Part shown: positions 45,054 to 54,322 of the stretch, one piece after another
Numbering within the stretch: the first letter of the stretch is position 1
How the letters are laid out: each line of letters begins with the position of its first letter
Assembly (NCBI GenBank): GCA_017051695.1
Contig: JAFIDK010000003.1
Location: 351,426-415,425 of the forward strand
Length of the DNA stretch: 64,000 nucleotides
Reading direction: 5' to 3'
From: Algoriphagus aestuarii
Lineage (GTDB): Bacteria > Bacteroidota > Bacteroidia > Cytophagales > Cyclobacteriaceae
Notes under the pieces: generated by a model
What the model was told of the DNA's origin: nothing
Databases searched by the model: none
Seen by the model: the letters and a program-made list of their open reading frames with translations, nothing else
Program-made: the position numbers and the translations under genes

Positions 45054-45662
45054 ATGACTGAATTTGATTTAAAACTAAATAAAATTGATTTCGGGAATCC
45101 TGAAAACAAAGGAAAAGTGATTTCAACAACGGAAGCCTTGTCTCTTTTAGATGAATGGGTTTTGAATGAAAAACTTAAAGTTCATATGAAGCAAGTTGGG
45201 CATTTAATGAAAAGTTTTGCCAAGGAAAAGAGCTATTCTGAGGCAGTACAGCATCAGTGGTATTTGGCCGGACTTCTCCATGATGCAGATTGGGACCAGT
45301 GGCCTGATCAGCATTGTAAGAAAATCGTTGAAGAACTTGAAAGGAGAGCTATTGATCCAGCCGTCATCCGTGCGATAGCGTCTCATGGACCCCGGTATTT
45401 TGGAGTGGAACCCGTGACAGAAATGGATAAAATGCTTTATGCTTTTGATGAACTCAGTGGATTTATCCATGCCTATTCTTTGATGCGTCCCACTGGATAT
45501 CAAGGAATGGAGGTGAAAGGTGTTAAGAAAAGATTAAAAGATAAGACGTTTGCTGCTCAAGTGAGTAGAGAGGACATCCAAGATGCTTCGGAAAGAGCGG
45601 GAATGAGTGTAGATCAAATGATTGAGTTTGTGATTAAACATCAATTACGATCTACAGATTAA
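45054..45662 (+). CDS. HD-domain phosphohydrolase-like protein
   Basis: 202 residues. The HD fold spans about 35-160 with the metal motif YLAGLLHDADWDQWPDQH and upstream HMKQVGHLMKSFAK; IRAIASHGPRYFG follows. The DKMLYAFDELSGFIHAYSL segment is typical of single-domain HDIG-type proteins. The likely reaction is hydrolysis of a phosphate ester or nucleotide; the substrate is unknown. It is divergent from the PAS gene and 67 nt before the DUF2092 gene. Confidence 0.88.
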   Translation: MTEFDLKLNKIDFGNPENKGKVISTTEALSLLDEWVLNEKLKVHMKQVGHLMKSFAKEKSYSEAVQHQWYLAGLLHDADWDQWPDQHCKKIVEELERRAIDPAVIRAIASHGPRYFGVEPVTEMDKMLYAFDELSGFIHAYSLMRPTGYQGMEVKGVKKRLKDKTFAAQVSREDIQDASERAGMSVDQMIEFVIKHQLRSTD

Positions 45663-45729
45663 AAATTTTGATGAATTAGTTAAGAAGAATTTTTAAATTG
45701 TTTTGATTTTTCACTTTGAATTAAATTTT

Positions 45730-46461
45730 ATGACAAAAAAATTGTGTTTAGTGATTATGCTACTTTTCTCCAGTTACTGGGTAAAAGCTCAAGAAAAAAC
45801 TTTGGATACGACGGCCATTATGATTCTAGATCGAATGAGTTCGATTTTTGGGGAATTAAATTCAGTAGGTTTTACATCTGAAGTATCCAAGGATGTCGTA
45901 TACGCAGAGGATTTCTTTATTAAAGTATTTACCAAAACTGATGTGAAAATAAAGGGGCCAAATAAATTTTCGGTAAGGTCACATGGGGAAAATAAGGAAG
46001 ACCAATACTCGTACAATGGCGAAAAAGTCATCTATTATTCATTTAAAAACAATATTTACACAGTAGCTGATGCGCCTGATAATTTAATTGAAACAATAGA
46101 TTGGCTGTACAATGATTTTGGAATTGAACTGACAACTGCGGATTTTTTGTATCCTAGCTTTTCAGAAGATTTTGTATCAAATATGGATCATGTGGAGTTT
46201 TTGGGAATCGCAGAGATCAATGGTAAAGCTGCGTTTCATGTAGCAGGAAGTAATGAGTCTATGACAATCCAGATTTGGATATCCAATGATAGTTATTATC
46301 TCCCTATCAAAACCGTGATTACTTATTTTGATGGGGCTTATGCACACCAGCATCAAACTGATTTTTCAGATTGGGTATTGAATTCAGAATATCCGGATGC
46401 CATTTTTGAATTTTCTACTCCGCCAGGGGCAAAGCAAATTACCTGGATGTCACAAAATTAA
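45730..46461 (+). CDS. DUF2092 exported protein
   Basis: 243 residues from ATG 45730, which begins a signal peptide (MTKKLCLVIMLLFSSYWVKAQ); ATG 45703 would precede it by nine residues. The beta-rich body resembles the LolA/LppX-like half-barrel of DUF2092 proteins: MILDRMSSIFGELNSVGFTS, KFSVRSHGENKEDQYSYNGE, DHVEFLGIAEINGKAAFHVA, IQIWISNDSYYLPIKTVITY. Such folds bind lipids or hydrophobic ligands. It is followed after 18 nt by the DUF6515-like gene, a pairing seen repeatedly in Gram-negatives. Confidence 0.8.
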   Translation: MTKKLCLVIMLLFSSYWVKAQEKTLDTTAIMILDRMSSIFGELNSVGFTSEVSKDVVYAEDFFIKVFTKTDVKIKGPNKFSVRSHGENKEDQYSYNGEKVIYYSFKNNIYTVADAPDNLIETIDWLYNDFGIELTTADFLYPSFSEDFVSNMDHVEFLGIAEINGKAAFHVAGSNESMTIQIWISNDSYYLPIKTVITYFDGAYAHQHQTDFSDWVLNSEYPDAIFEFSTPPGAKQITWMSQN

Positions 46462-46479
46462 TCCCTTAAAAGTATTGAT

Positions 46480-47484
46480 ATGAAAGCTAATAAAATTAAA
46501 ATATGGGTTTTGGGGATAGGTGTTTTATGCTTGATGATGACTACAGAGCTTGCCAATGCCCAACGAATGAGAGCCGGTGGTGGTAGAGCTGCTAGGCCAG
46601 CTACAACCAGACAAGCTCCTTCTAGGTCGATGAGCAGACCTGCTACCACGAGTAGACCAACCACCCGGAATAGACCAGCTACCACTAGAAATAACTCAAG
46701 GCCTTCAACAAATCAATTTTCGAGGCCATCTAATTCCAGCAATAAACCTACGTTAAACGGAGGTTCAAATAGAGTGACTTCCAAAAACAACAATAACAGC
46801 AAAGTTGCCAATATCAAAAATAATAACGTTGGAAATGGAGGAAGAAACAATGTGAATATTAACAACAACAACGTCAATATCAATGTAAATAATAGGAATA
46901 ACGTCAATATCAGAAATAATAACGTCAGGAACTATAGGCCTTATAGACCTCCATACCGGCCTTATCCAAGACCCCCGTACATTTGGGGCGGGTTTGGGTT
47001 TAGTTGGTTCAGACCATATTATTACCATCCTTACACTCCTTTTTATTGGGGACCTGTTTGGCATCCCTGGGGTTTCTTAGTTGCTACTTTGGCCGTAACT
47101 GCTATAGTGGTTTCTGTAGATGACCATGACTATAACTATGACGAAGGAGTATTCTATGTAGAAACGGATGATGGATATGTGGTCGTTGAAGCACCACAAG
47201 GTGCCACCGTCAAAGTCATTCCGAAAGAATCAAAAGAAGTAGAAGTTAGTCCTACCGTCAACAATTACTACTATGGAGGTACATTTTATGAAAAAAGTGA
47301 TGGAGGATATACAGTAGTTCCACCGCCGGCTGGAGCAGTGGTAGATGCTTTGCCAGAAGGTGGTGAAGAAGTCAAAGTTGGAGATCAAACTTATGTGAAA
47401 ATAGGAGACACGTATTATATGCCTGTTCAGGAAGATGGGAAGGAAATGTATGAAATTGTCCAGGTAGAAGAAGTTGAGGGATAA
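46480..47484 (+). CDS. DUF6515-like exported protein with Asn/Val low-complexity region
   Basis: 334 residues. Signal peptide 1-27 (ending ANAQ). Residues about 30-90 are Arg/Thr/Ser/Pro-rich. Residues about 95-150 are an Asn-rich tract alternating NNN with VNI/VRN. A Tyr/Pro-rich patch follows (YRPYRPPYRPYPRPPY), then a hydrophobic stretch that may insert in a membrane (GFLVATLAVTAIVVSV). The C-terminal half carries two GxxY/VPP-type repeats (NYYYGGTFYEKSDGGYTVVP; TYVKIGDTYYMPV). Function unknown, probably envelope. It ends at a bidirectional terminator. Confidence 0.75.
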   Translation: MKANKIKIWVLGIGVLCLMMTTELANAQRMRAGGGRAARPATTRQAPSRSMSRPATTSRPTTRNRPATTRNNSRPSTNQFSRPSNSSNKPTLNGGSNRVTSKNNNNSKVANIKNNNVGNGGRNNVNINNNNVNINVNNRNNVNIRNNNVRNYRPYRPPYRPYPRPPYIWGGFGFSWFRPYYYHPYTPFYWGPVWHPWGFLVATLAVTAIVVSVDDHDYNYDEGVFYVETDDGYVVVEAPQGATVKVIPKESKEVEVSPTVNNYYYGGTFYEKSDGGYTVVPPPAGAVVDALPEGGEEVKVGDQTYVKIGDTYYMPVQEDGKEMYEIVQVEEVEG

Positions 47485-47503
47485 TACTTGACTATTAAAA
47501 CCT

Positions 47504-47532
47504 AAAAAAGGCCTCAATTGAGGCCTTTTTTT
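47504..47532. terminator. Bidirectional terminator between convergent genes
   Basis: AAAAAAGGCCTC and GAGGCCTTTTTT form a perfect 12-bp stem around AATT. The A and T tracts on both sides serve both strands; the 3' end reaches the stop of the DUF4494 gene. Confidence 0.93.
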
Positions 47533-48028
47533 ATTCTTCGTTTATTTGTACTTCTGATAAAGGCCTGAAATTTCCTTCAGGCAACTGTTCCGCAACTTCG
47601 TCTTTTTCATACGGAAACACTTCCACGATAGGGCTTTCTACAATGTCGGGTACTCTAAAACTTACCAACATGTTGTTTAAACTTTCCTGGATTCTGTCGA
47701 ATGCTTCTTTGATATCAGATGCAGTAACGATCATATATTGAGTTACTTTCTTTTCTTTACCGCTTTCACCATCTGAAACCAAATAGGAAATCTTGCACTT
47801 GTACCAAATATCTGCATCCTCAAAATAGAACACATCAACGATATTGCTTTTACTCAGCCCAGTGATTTGAAAATCCCCTCGGATCTGAGATCCTAATCGA
47901 TCATATATAATTGCTTCGGCTTCAGTAAATGATACTGCATCTACCAAATACTGCTCAGAGATGTTTTTCAACAGCCCTTCCTCATTTTCTTTAGCGTATT
48001 TTACTTTACACAAAAACCAAGTTCTCAT
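47531..48028 (-). CDS. DUF4494 protein
   Basis: A 165-residue cytosolic protein of a Bacteroidota family: TWFLCKVKYAKENEEGLLKN, EQYLVDAVSFTEAEAIIYDR, YFEDADIWYKCKISYLVSDG, VTQYMIVTASDIKEAFDRIQ. Two similar halves, each with a 'K-x-Y-...-A/D-...-EA' pattern, suggest an internal duplication. No catalytic motif; function unknown. It is a single gene convergent with the DUF6515-like gene. Confidence 0.85.
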   Translation of the reverse strand: MRTWFLCKVKYAKENEEGLLKNISEQYLVDAVSFTEAEAIIYDRLGSQIRGDFQITGLSKSNIVDVFYFEDADIWYKCKISYLVSDGESGKEKKVTQYMIVTASDIKEAFDRIQESLNNMLVSFRVPDIVESPIVEVFPYEKDEVAEQLPEGNFRPLSEVQINEE

Positions 48029-48244
48029 CTTTCTTCTAATTAAATCGTGAATCTAAATCTTATCAGTTGAAGAACCATAAATTTCAGGTTAAAAATCCCA
48101 AGCTAACCATCAAATATGACTAAGGTGCTGATTATTAGGAAAGTGTTTTAGGGAAGTGAAAGGCAAAGAAAAAACTTGCTATTCCACAGAAATGAATTGT
48201 GGAGGGTTTGATAAAAACTGTAAATTGAAACGAAATAGTTGAGT

Positions 48245-50533
48245 ATGCGCGATAAAATCTGGTATAGTTTTCCAGTACAACTTCTTTTACTTCATTTAAG
48301 GAAAAACCTAGCTCTGATTTTAATCTGGGTTATGCTGTTAGGCATAATTTTGGAAAAGTTCGGTGTTGTTTTAGGAATACCGTTTCTTTTTTTAGATCCT
48401 GAATATCTCCATCAGGTTTCTTGGATAAGTTTTATGATGGTGGGTATTGGTTTTGCAGTATTGACCATGGCATTCCATATGACCACCTATATCATGGATG
48501 GAAGCCTGTTTAAATTTCTGGCTGTATTGAATAAGCCATTTATTCATTTCTGTGTCAACAATTCCATTATCCCCACCATATTTTATTTGATCTATTGCTT
48601 TAGTTTTATATTTTTTCAGCTAGGCAATGATCTTGAATCTGAATGGATCGTAGTCAGGTACTTTTTGGGTTTTGCTGGAGGAAGTCTCCTTACCTATGCC
48701 TTAATTTTCGGTTACTTTGCGATTACAAATAAAGACTTCTTTATCCTTTTTGCAGGATCAGTGGATAAGAGGCTCCGCAAGGTTCGATTGACCAGAGCCA
48801 ACGTGATCAGTCAATACAAAGAACTAAAAACAAAACAGGATAAGGTCTTGTATTTTTTGAACCTTCATCTGCGATTGGAAAAAGTCAGGCCTGATATTTC
48901 CAGATTTGAGGGAACTAAACTACTTAGAGTCTTTGACCAAAATCATTTGAATCTATTCCTGATTCAAGTCTTTTTGATCTTGTTTGTTCTGTTTTTGGGC
49001 TTTTTTAAGGAAGAACCAATCCTTCAGCTTCCAGCAGCTATGAGTGCAACTTTGCTTTTGGCTATTCTGGTGATGCTAGTGGGAGCGGTGAGTTTTTGGC
49101 TAAGAAAATGGTCAACAGTAGTGGTCATAGGTCTCCTTTTCCTACTGAATTATTTTTCTAATTTTTCCTTTCTAAACAGACCACATGAAGCTTTTGGTCT
49201 GAATTATCATAACAAACCGGAACTTTACAATCTTCAGCGACTGGATCAATTACTTCATCCAGATACAGTAGCAAAAGACAGAGAAAAGACCATCGAAATA
49301 TTAACTAACTGGAAAGCGAAATTTCCGAATGAGGAAAAACCCAAACTCGTATTGATCGCGGCAAGTGGAGGAGGGCAAAGAGCCGCATTGTGGACACTTC
49401 ATGTTCTTCAGTCTATTTATAAAATCCAAAATGGAGCGGTCATCAAACATACAGAACTATTTACCGGAGCATCCGGCGGAGTATTGGGAGAGGCTTTTTT
49501 CAGGGAAATCTATTTTCGGTCTTTGACTGATAATACGATTGATCCACTGGACCCAAAGTACCTGGATCAGATTTCTGCGGATAACCTCAACCCGATAATT
49601 TTCACCCTTCTTGTCAATGATTTGCTGATTAGGAATCAATATTTTGAATACGGAGGCTATAAATACCTCAAAGATAGGGGCTATGCGTTTGAAAATCAAT
49701 TGAATATAAATACTGAAGGAATCATGGATAAGCCTATTTCTGCTTATCGAGAGCCTGAAAGTAAGGCAGTTATTCCTATGCTTCCGGTGACCACGTTGAT
49801 CACAAATGATGGTAGGAAACTTGTAATATCGCCTAATTCTATGTCTTACCTTGGTACGTCTATGCTAGATAGGACAGGAATGGATGAGAAAAAACAATCG
49901 GTCGATTTCCTCAGGTTTTTTCAAGAACAGAGTCCAGGGAATTTACGGTTTTTGTCTGCATTGAGGATGAGCGCTACTTTTCCTTTTATTACCCCTAATG
50001 TTCAATTACCCTCTATCCCAACTATGGAAGTCATGGATACTGGACTTTCGGATAATTTCGGGATACAAGATGCTCTCCGTTTTATGTATGTGTTCCAAAA
50101 ATGGATCTATGAAAACACTTCAGGGGTAGTTTTGGTGACTATCCGCGATTCTGAAAAATCCACTGAAATTCCCCCAACTACACCACCTAAAATTTTTGAA
50201 AAGATATTTATCCCCTTAAAAAACATCTATTCCAACTGGGATAATATTCAGACCATACAGAATGAGGTTTTATTCAATTATATGGATGAGTCCATGCCTT
50301 TTGATGTAGAGAAGGTGGAATTCGAGTATGCACCTGAGAAAGTCCAGGCAGAGGAGCTAAGTGGAAGTCAAGAGACCATGCAGCGCGCATCCTTAAATTG
50401 GAGACTTACAGCGAGAGAGAAAAAGTCTATTTTGGCCAGTATTTTTACAAAAAGGAACCAAGAAAGTATCCAAAAATTGCAGAAGATTTTTGAAAAAACT
50501 AGCCTTGAGTCAAAGCTTGATTCCATTCAATAA
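48245..50533 (+). CDS. Membrane-anchored patatin-like phospholipase
   Basis: 762 residues from ATG 48245; an upstream TTG at 48239 adds two residues and is less likely. The first 320 residues hold about seven or eight hydrophobic helices. A patatin-like domain then starts at KLVLIAASGGGQRAALWTL (oxyanion loop), has Ser410 in TGASGGVLGEAF (GxSxG) and Asp598 in MDTGLSDNFGIQDA (usual D-G/A-G variant). The catalytic dyad is therefore intact. Expected activity is acyl hydrolysis of membrane lipids on the cytosolic face. It ends 7 bp inside the convergent Mpo1-like gene. Confidence 0.88.
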   Translation: MRDKIWYSFPVQLLLLHLRKNLALILIWVMLLGIILEKFGVVLGIPFLFLDPEYLHQVSWISFMMVGIGFAVLTMAFHMTTYIMDGSLFKFLAVLNKPFIHFCVNNSIIPTIFYLIYCFSFIFFQLGNDLESEWIVVRYFLGFAGGSLLTYALIFGYFAITNKDFFILFAGSVDKRLRKVRLTRANVISQYKELKTKQDKVLYFLNLHLRLEKVRPDISRFEGTKLLRVFDQNHLNLFLIQVFLILFVLFLGFFKEEPILQLPAAMSATLLLAILVMLVGAVSFWLRKWSTVVVIGLLFLLNYFSNFSFLNRPHEAFGLNYHNKPELYNLQRLDQLLHPDTVAKDREKTIEILTNWKAKFPNEEKPKLVLIAASGGGQRAALWTLHVLQSIYKIQNGAVIKHTELFTGASGGVLGEAFFREIYFRSLTDNTIDPLDPKYLDQISADNLNPIIFTLLVNDLLIRNQYFEYGGYKYLKDRGYAFENQLNINTEGIMDKPISAYREPESKAVIPMLPVTTLITNDGRKLVISPNSMSYLGTSMLDRTGMDEKKQSVDFLRFFQEQSPGNLRFLSALRMSATFPFITPNVQLPSIPTMEVMDTGLSDNFGIQDALRFMYVFQKWIYENTSGVVLVTIRDSEKSTEIPPTTPPKIFEKIFIPLKNIYSNWDNIQTIQNEVLFNYMDESMPFDVEKVEFEYAPEKVQAEELSGSQETMQRASLNWRLTAREKKSILASIFTKRNQESIQKLQKIFEKTSLESKLDSIQ

Positions 50534-51006
50534 GCGATGCCTATTTTTTTATAAACAAAGTGCATTAGCCAGGCAGGTCCGATTAATAAAAATTGGACAT
50601 CTTTTATGAATGATGGCTTTTTGCCCTCTATTTTATGACCCCAAAATTGAAAAACCCAAGCTACAGCAAAAACTATAAGGCTGACTAACCAAAGTTTACC
50701 GGGTATTGAAATGTTGATGAAATTCGCAAGAGCCATACACATGGCAGAAAAAAAGAACATCCCCAATGCCAAAGGTGGCGAAAGTGAAACGTAATAAATC
50801 AAGACTATTACCAAGACAAATGTGGCCCAATTTGCAAATCCATTTAAAAATGGCAGGAACTGATGGATGCTTTCGGCGGGAATGGAATATATCAATCCTA
50901 CTAAGCTGAAAAAAATTGCGGGTACACAAATCCAATGAATCAACTTGTTGGTTTGGTTTTGATGGCTTAAACCATACTCATAAAGCAAAGCATCTATTTT
51001 CCTCAT
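50527..51006 (-). CDS. DUF962 (Mpo1-like) membrane protein
   Basis: 159 residues with four hydrophobic helices. Family marks: ALLYEYGLSHQNQTNKLIHW near the N-terminus and AWVFQFWGHKIEGKKPSF before a C-terminal helix, where the conserved His residues lie. Yeast Mpo1 is a dioxygenase that alpha-oxidises 2-hydroxy fatty acids; bacterial members are poorly studied. Bacteroidota often make sphingolipids and hydroxy fatty acids, so a related role is plausible. Its 3' end overlaps the patatin gene by 7 bp, tail to tail. Confidence 0.87.
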   Translation of the reverse strand: MRKIDALLYEYGLSHQNQTNKLIHWICVPAIFFSLVGLIYSIPAESIHQFLPFLNGFANWATFVLVIVLIYYVSLSPPLALGMFFFSAMCMALANFINISIPGKLWLVSLIVFAVAWVFQFWGHKIEGKKPSFIKDVQFLLIGPAWLMHFVYKKIGIAY

Positions 51007-51086
51007 GGTATTTTGGGATTAATTCAACTAGATTTAGTAATTAATTTACTAAATCCATTTTATCATTCAGCGAAAGAGAATAGAAA

Positions 51087-52214
51087 ATGTTTAGCTATTG
51101 GGAACAAAAGAATTTTTTGAATTATGACCTGATTGTGGTCGGATCAGGGTTTGTTGGTCTATCGACTGCGATCCATTTCAAGAAAAAACATCCAAAAGCT
51201 ATTGTAGCAGTTCTGGAGCGGGGAGTTTTGCCGACAGGAGCGAGTTCTAAAAATGCAGGCTTTGCCTGCTTTGGAAGTTTGACCGAAATACTGGATGATT
51301 TTTGGCACATGAATCAAGAAGAGGTGTTGACTCTAGTTAAAAAAAGATATCAGGGTCTCGAACAAATCCGGAAAAAATTCGGTGACAAAGCTCTGGGGTA
51401 CCAAGCAAGTAAGGGATACGAGTTGTTAGATGCGAACCAACTGGGAGCGTTAGACCAGCTAGATGGCGTCAATCGTATGCTAAAAAAGCTTTTTAAAGAG
51501 GATGTCTTTTCTGAAGTAAAGAAAAAAGAAAAATTTGGTTTTTCTGAAAGTGTCAAAAGTGTCATTCAGAATAAATTGGAAGGAGAGCTTGACCCCTCGA
51601 AATATTTAATTTGCCTTTGGAAATTGGCAGGGTCGCTAGGGATCAGGATTTTCACCGGGGCAAATGTTGAGGCCATTGATGTGGAGACTGGGACAATCAA
51701 GTTAAGTGGTCAATTCAATCGCCAAGAAATGGAGTTTACAGGAAGTCAAGTAGCCGTCTGCACCAATGCTTTTACGAAGCAATTGCTTCCTGAAACGAAC
51801 CTAGAACCTGGCAGGGGATTGGTTTTGGTCTCTCAGAAACTTGATTTTGACATTCCTTGGAAAGGCGGTTTTCACATGGATAAAGGTTATGTGTATTTTA
51901 GAAAAATTGATGGGAGGTTATTGCTGGGAGGAGCGCGGAATATTGATTTTGAAGGAGAGAATTCCACTGAATTTAAGGCTAACCCTAAGATTAAGTCCCA
52001 TTTATCCCATTTGGTTCAAGAGGTAATATTTCCCGGCAAAGAGATACAATGGGAACATGAATGGACTGGGATCATGGCATTTGGAGATAAAAAACTTCCT
52101 ATTATTCAATCTATCGGGAAAAAAGGTTCAATAGCTGTTCGTCTAGGAGGGATGGGAGTTGCGATTGGCTGGCAAGTTGGAAAAGAACTTTCCAAGCTTA
52201 TTTCAGAAAAATAA
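51087..52214 (+). CDS. FAD-dependent oxidoreductase of the DAO family
   Basis: 375 residues. The FAD-binding dinucleotide loop is YDLIVVGSGFVGLSTAIHF and the ASSKNAGFACFGS segment is typical of DAO/glycine-oxidase relatives. LLLGGARNIDFEGENS and the C-terminal RLGGMGVAIGWQVGKEL close the fold. It probably oxidises an amine or hydroxy acid; the substrate is unknown. ATG 51087 gives a good family N-terminus. It is followed after 51 nt by an NhaC-type antiporter gene. Confidence 0.88.
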   Translation: MFSYWEQKNFLNYDLIVVGSGFVGLSTAIHFKKKHPKAIVAVLERGVLPTGASSKNAGFACFGSLTEILDDFWHMNQEEVLTLVKKRYQGLEQIRKKFGDKALGYQASKGYELLDANQLGALDQLDGVNRMLKKLFKEDVFSEVKKKEKFGFSESVKSVIQNKLEGELDPSKYLICLWKLAGSLGIRIFTGANVEAIDVETGTIKLSGQFNRQEMEFTGSQVAVCTNAFTKQLLPETNLEPGRGLVLVSQKLDFDIPWKGGFHMDKGYVYFRKIDGRLLLGGARNIDFEGENSTEFKANPKIKSHLSHLVQEVIFPGKEIQWEHEWTGIMAFGDKKLPIIQSIGKKGSIAVRLGGMGVAIGWQVGKELSKLISEK

Positions 52215-52265
52215 AGTTATTTTTTTTGATTAGATTCAAAGCTTAAATTCACAAACCAGCTATTA

Positions 52266-53723
52266 ATGGAAGGAACTCTACGTGCCCCTAAGGTTTTTGA
52301 CGCCCTTATTCCCCTGATTTTTTTAATAATTCTACTTGTAATAAATATTCAGGTTTTTGGGACTGATGGACTTTCAGGATCTAATCAAATTGTATTAATT
52401 CTTTCCTCAACGGTGGCTGCTCTTGTGGCAATTTTCCGATTAGGATATAGTTGGGAAATACTTCAGGACGGGATCATTAAAAGCATCAGTTCAGCGATGT
52501 CCAGCATTTTGATCCTTTTTTTAATTGGAGCCTTGGCAGGAACCTGGCTTCTGAGCGGAATAGTCCCGGCCATGATTTATTATGGTTTGCAGATACTCAA
52601 CCCTACCATATTTCTAGTGGCTGCATGTGTAGTCAGTGCCATCGTATCTATAGCGACAGGAAGTAGCTGGACGACGGTGGCTACTGTCGGTGTGGCACTT
52701 TTAGGGATCGGTAAAGCCTTGGGTTTTGATGAGGGGATCATTGCAGGAGCGATCATTTCAGGCGCATATTTTGGAGATAAAATGTCGCCTTTATCTGACA
52801 CTACCAATTTGGCTCCAGCTATGGCAGGTACTGACCTGTTTACTCATATTCGACATATGGCAAAAACCACCGTCCCTTCTATGACCATCACATTGATTTT
52901 GTTTATTGTCATTGGGTTTAATTATGAAACAAATGGTTCTGTCAATGATGTGAAAGCTATTTCTGCTGTGATCCTTGAAAGGTTTAATATCAACGGTTTC
53001 TTGTTCATCGTGCCGGCTGTTGTATTGGTTCTAATCATCAAAAAAGTCCCTGCCATTCCTGCATTGCTTGCAGGCGCAATCTTAGGCGGGGTGTTTGCTT
53101 TACTATTCCAGCCTGAGATTGTCAGCCTGATCGCCGGAGAAGGCGGTAGCTATGCCTATCGAGGTTTTAAAGCTCTGATGATGTCGATGTACGGAGAAAT
53201 AAGTATCGTGACGAGCAATGATGTAGTGAATGAACTCCTTGTGACTGGAGGAATGGCAGGAATGCTTTATACCATTTGGTTGATTGTATGTGCCATGGTA
53301 TTTGGAGGGATTATGGAGGAAAGTGGCATGTTAAGAGTTCTGGCAGAAGCGATCATAAGAAAAGTACATACAGTGGGTTCACTGATTGCATCCACTGCTG
53401 CAACATGTGTGTTTTTCAACATTACGACTTCAGATCAATACTTGGCAATTTTGGTTCCTGGTAGGATGTATGCAGATGTTTATAAGAAAAGAGGATTAAA
53501 ACCTGAAAATTTAAGCCGGACTTTGGAGGATTCAGCTACTGTGACTTCGGTTTTGGTTCCTTGGAACACTTGCGGAGCCACCCAAGCATCTGTTTTGGGC
53601 GTAGCCACACTGGTATATGCCCCATATTGCTTTTTTAATATCATCAGTCCATTTATGACAATTTTGTATGGGTATTTCAAAATTGGGATAAACTATTACG
53701 AGAAAGAAGAAGAATTAGCATGA
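52266..53723 (+). CDS. NhaC-type Na+/H+ antiporter family protein
   Basis: A 485-residue transporter with about 11-12 helices. Signature regions: SSTVAALVAIFRLGYSW, LLFLIGALAGTWL-like (ILILFLIGALAGTWLLSG), IATGSSWTTVATVGVALLGI, GAYFGDKMSPLSDTTNLAPA and the late NITTSDQYLAILVPGRMY. Known relatives exchange Na+ or an organic acid pair (malate/lactate) for protons; which applies here is not clear. The stop overlaps the next ATG (ATGA at 53720-53723). Confidence 0.9.
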   Translation: MEGTLRAPKVFDALIPLIFLIILLVINIQVFGTDGLSGSNQIVLILSSTVAALVAIFRLGYSWEILQDGIIKSISSAMSSILILFLIGALAGTWLLSGIVPAMIYYGLQILNPTIFLVAACVVSAIVSIATGSSWTTVATVGVALLGIGKALGFDEGIIAGAIISGAYFGDKMSPLSDTTNLAPAMAGTDLFTHIRHMAKTTVPSMTITLILFIVIGFNYETNGSVNDVKAISAVILERFNINGFLFIVPAVVLVLIIKKVPAIPALLAGAILGGVFALLFQPEIVSLIAGEGGSYAYRGFKALMMSMYGEISIVTSNDVVNELLVTGGMAGMLYTIWLIVCAMVFGGIMEESGMLRVLAEAIIRKVHTVGSLIASTAATCVFFNITTSDQYLAILVPGRMYADVYKKRGLKPENLSRTLEDSATVTSVLVPWNTCGATQASVLGVATLVYAPYCFFNIISPFMTILYGYFKIGINYYEKEEELA

Positions 53724-54322
53724 TCCCTTTAAGGATAAGTAAAGAAGAAATAAATCAACTCCCACTTGGTCAGTTTGAAGGTGAAATGTTTTTGATTGAT
53801 CACCAAGAAGATGTGGAGGAGGTAGCGGAGTTTTTGTCAAAACAGCGAATCATCGGGTTTGATACGGAAACCAAACCGGCTTTTCGTCGAGGAGTTATTA
53901 ATCAGGTAGCACTTCTTCAATTATCCACATCTACCCAAGCTTTTTTATTCCGTTTAAATACGATTGGAGGCTTCCCGGATGCCATCCGCAATGTATTGGA
54001 GAAAGAATCAATCGTGAAAGTGGGAGCCGCAGTTCACGATGATATCAAAGGTTTGGCAAAATTGACAGATTCATTTTACCCCCAATCATTTTTTGATTTG
54101 AATGATGAATTGAAAAAAGTGGGATTTCATAACGTAGGAGTCAGAAATCTTTGTGGAATGGTCTTGAATATCCGGATATCCAAGGCAGAGCAAGTTTCGA
54201 ATTGGGAAGCGGAGGAATTGACAGAAAAACAAAAAAGGTATGCTGCTACGGATGCCTGGGCTTGTTTGGAGATATTCCAAAAATTAAAATCAGAAGGATA
54301 TTTAGATGCTTTGTTTAAGTAA
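53720..54322 (+). CDS. 3'-5' exonuclease domain protein (RNase D-like)
   Basis: A 200-residue DEDDy exonuclease: Exo I IIGFDTETKPAF (Asp and Glu), Exo II GAAVHDDIKGLAKL and Exo III YAATDAWACLEIF (Tyr-x3-Asp). No HRDC domain, so it is shorter than RNase D. It may act on structured RNA or DNA ends. It is translationally coupled to the antiporter gene and overlaps the convergent YigZ gene by 8 bp at the 3' ends. Confidence 0.92.
   Translation: MIPLRISKEEINQLPLGQFEGEMFLIDHQEDVEEVAEFLSKQRIIGFDTETKPAFRRGVINQVALLQLSTSTQAFLFRLNTIGGFPDAIRNVLEKESIVKVGAAVHDDIKGLAKLTDSFYPQSFFDLNDELKKVGFHNVGVRNLCGMVLNIRISKAEQVSNWEAEELTEKQKRYAATDAWACLEIFQKLKSEGYLDALFK

Noticed and set aside
46750-46930. Repeated AAC/AAT-rich units, considered as a DNA repeat array or CRISPR
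   Set aside because: The period is irregular and the frame is open, encoding an Asn/Val tract; there is no repeat-spacer pattern.
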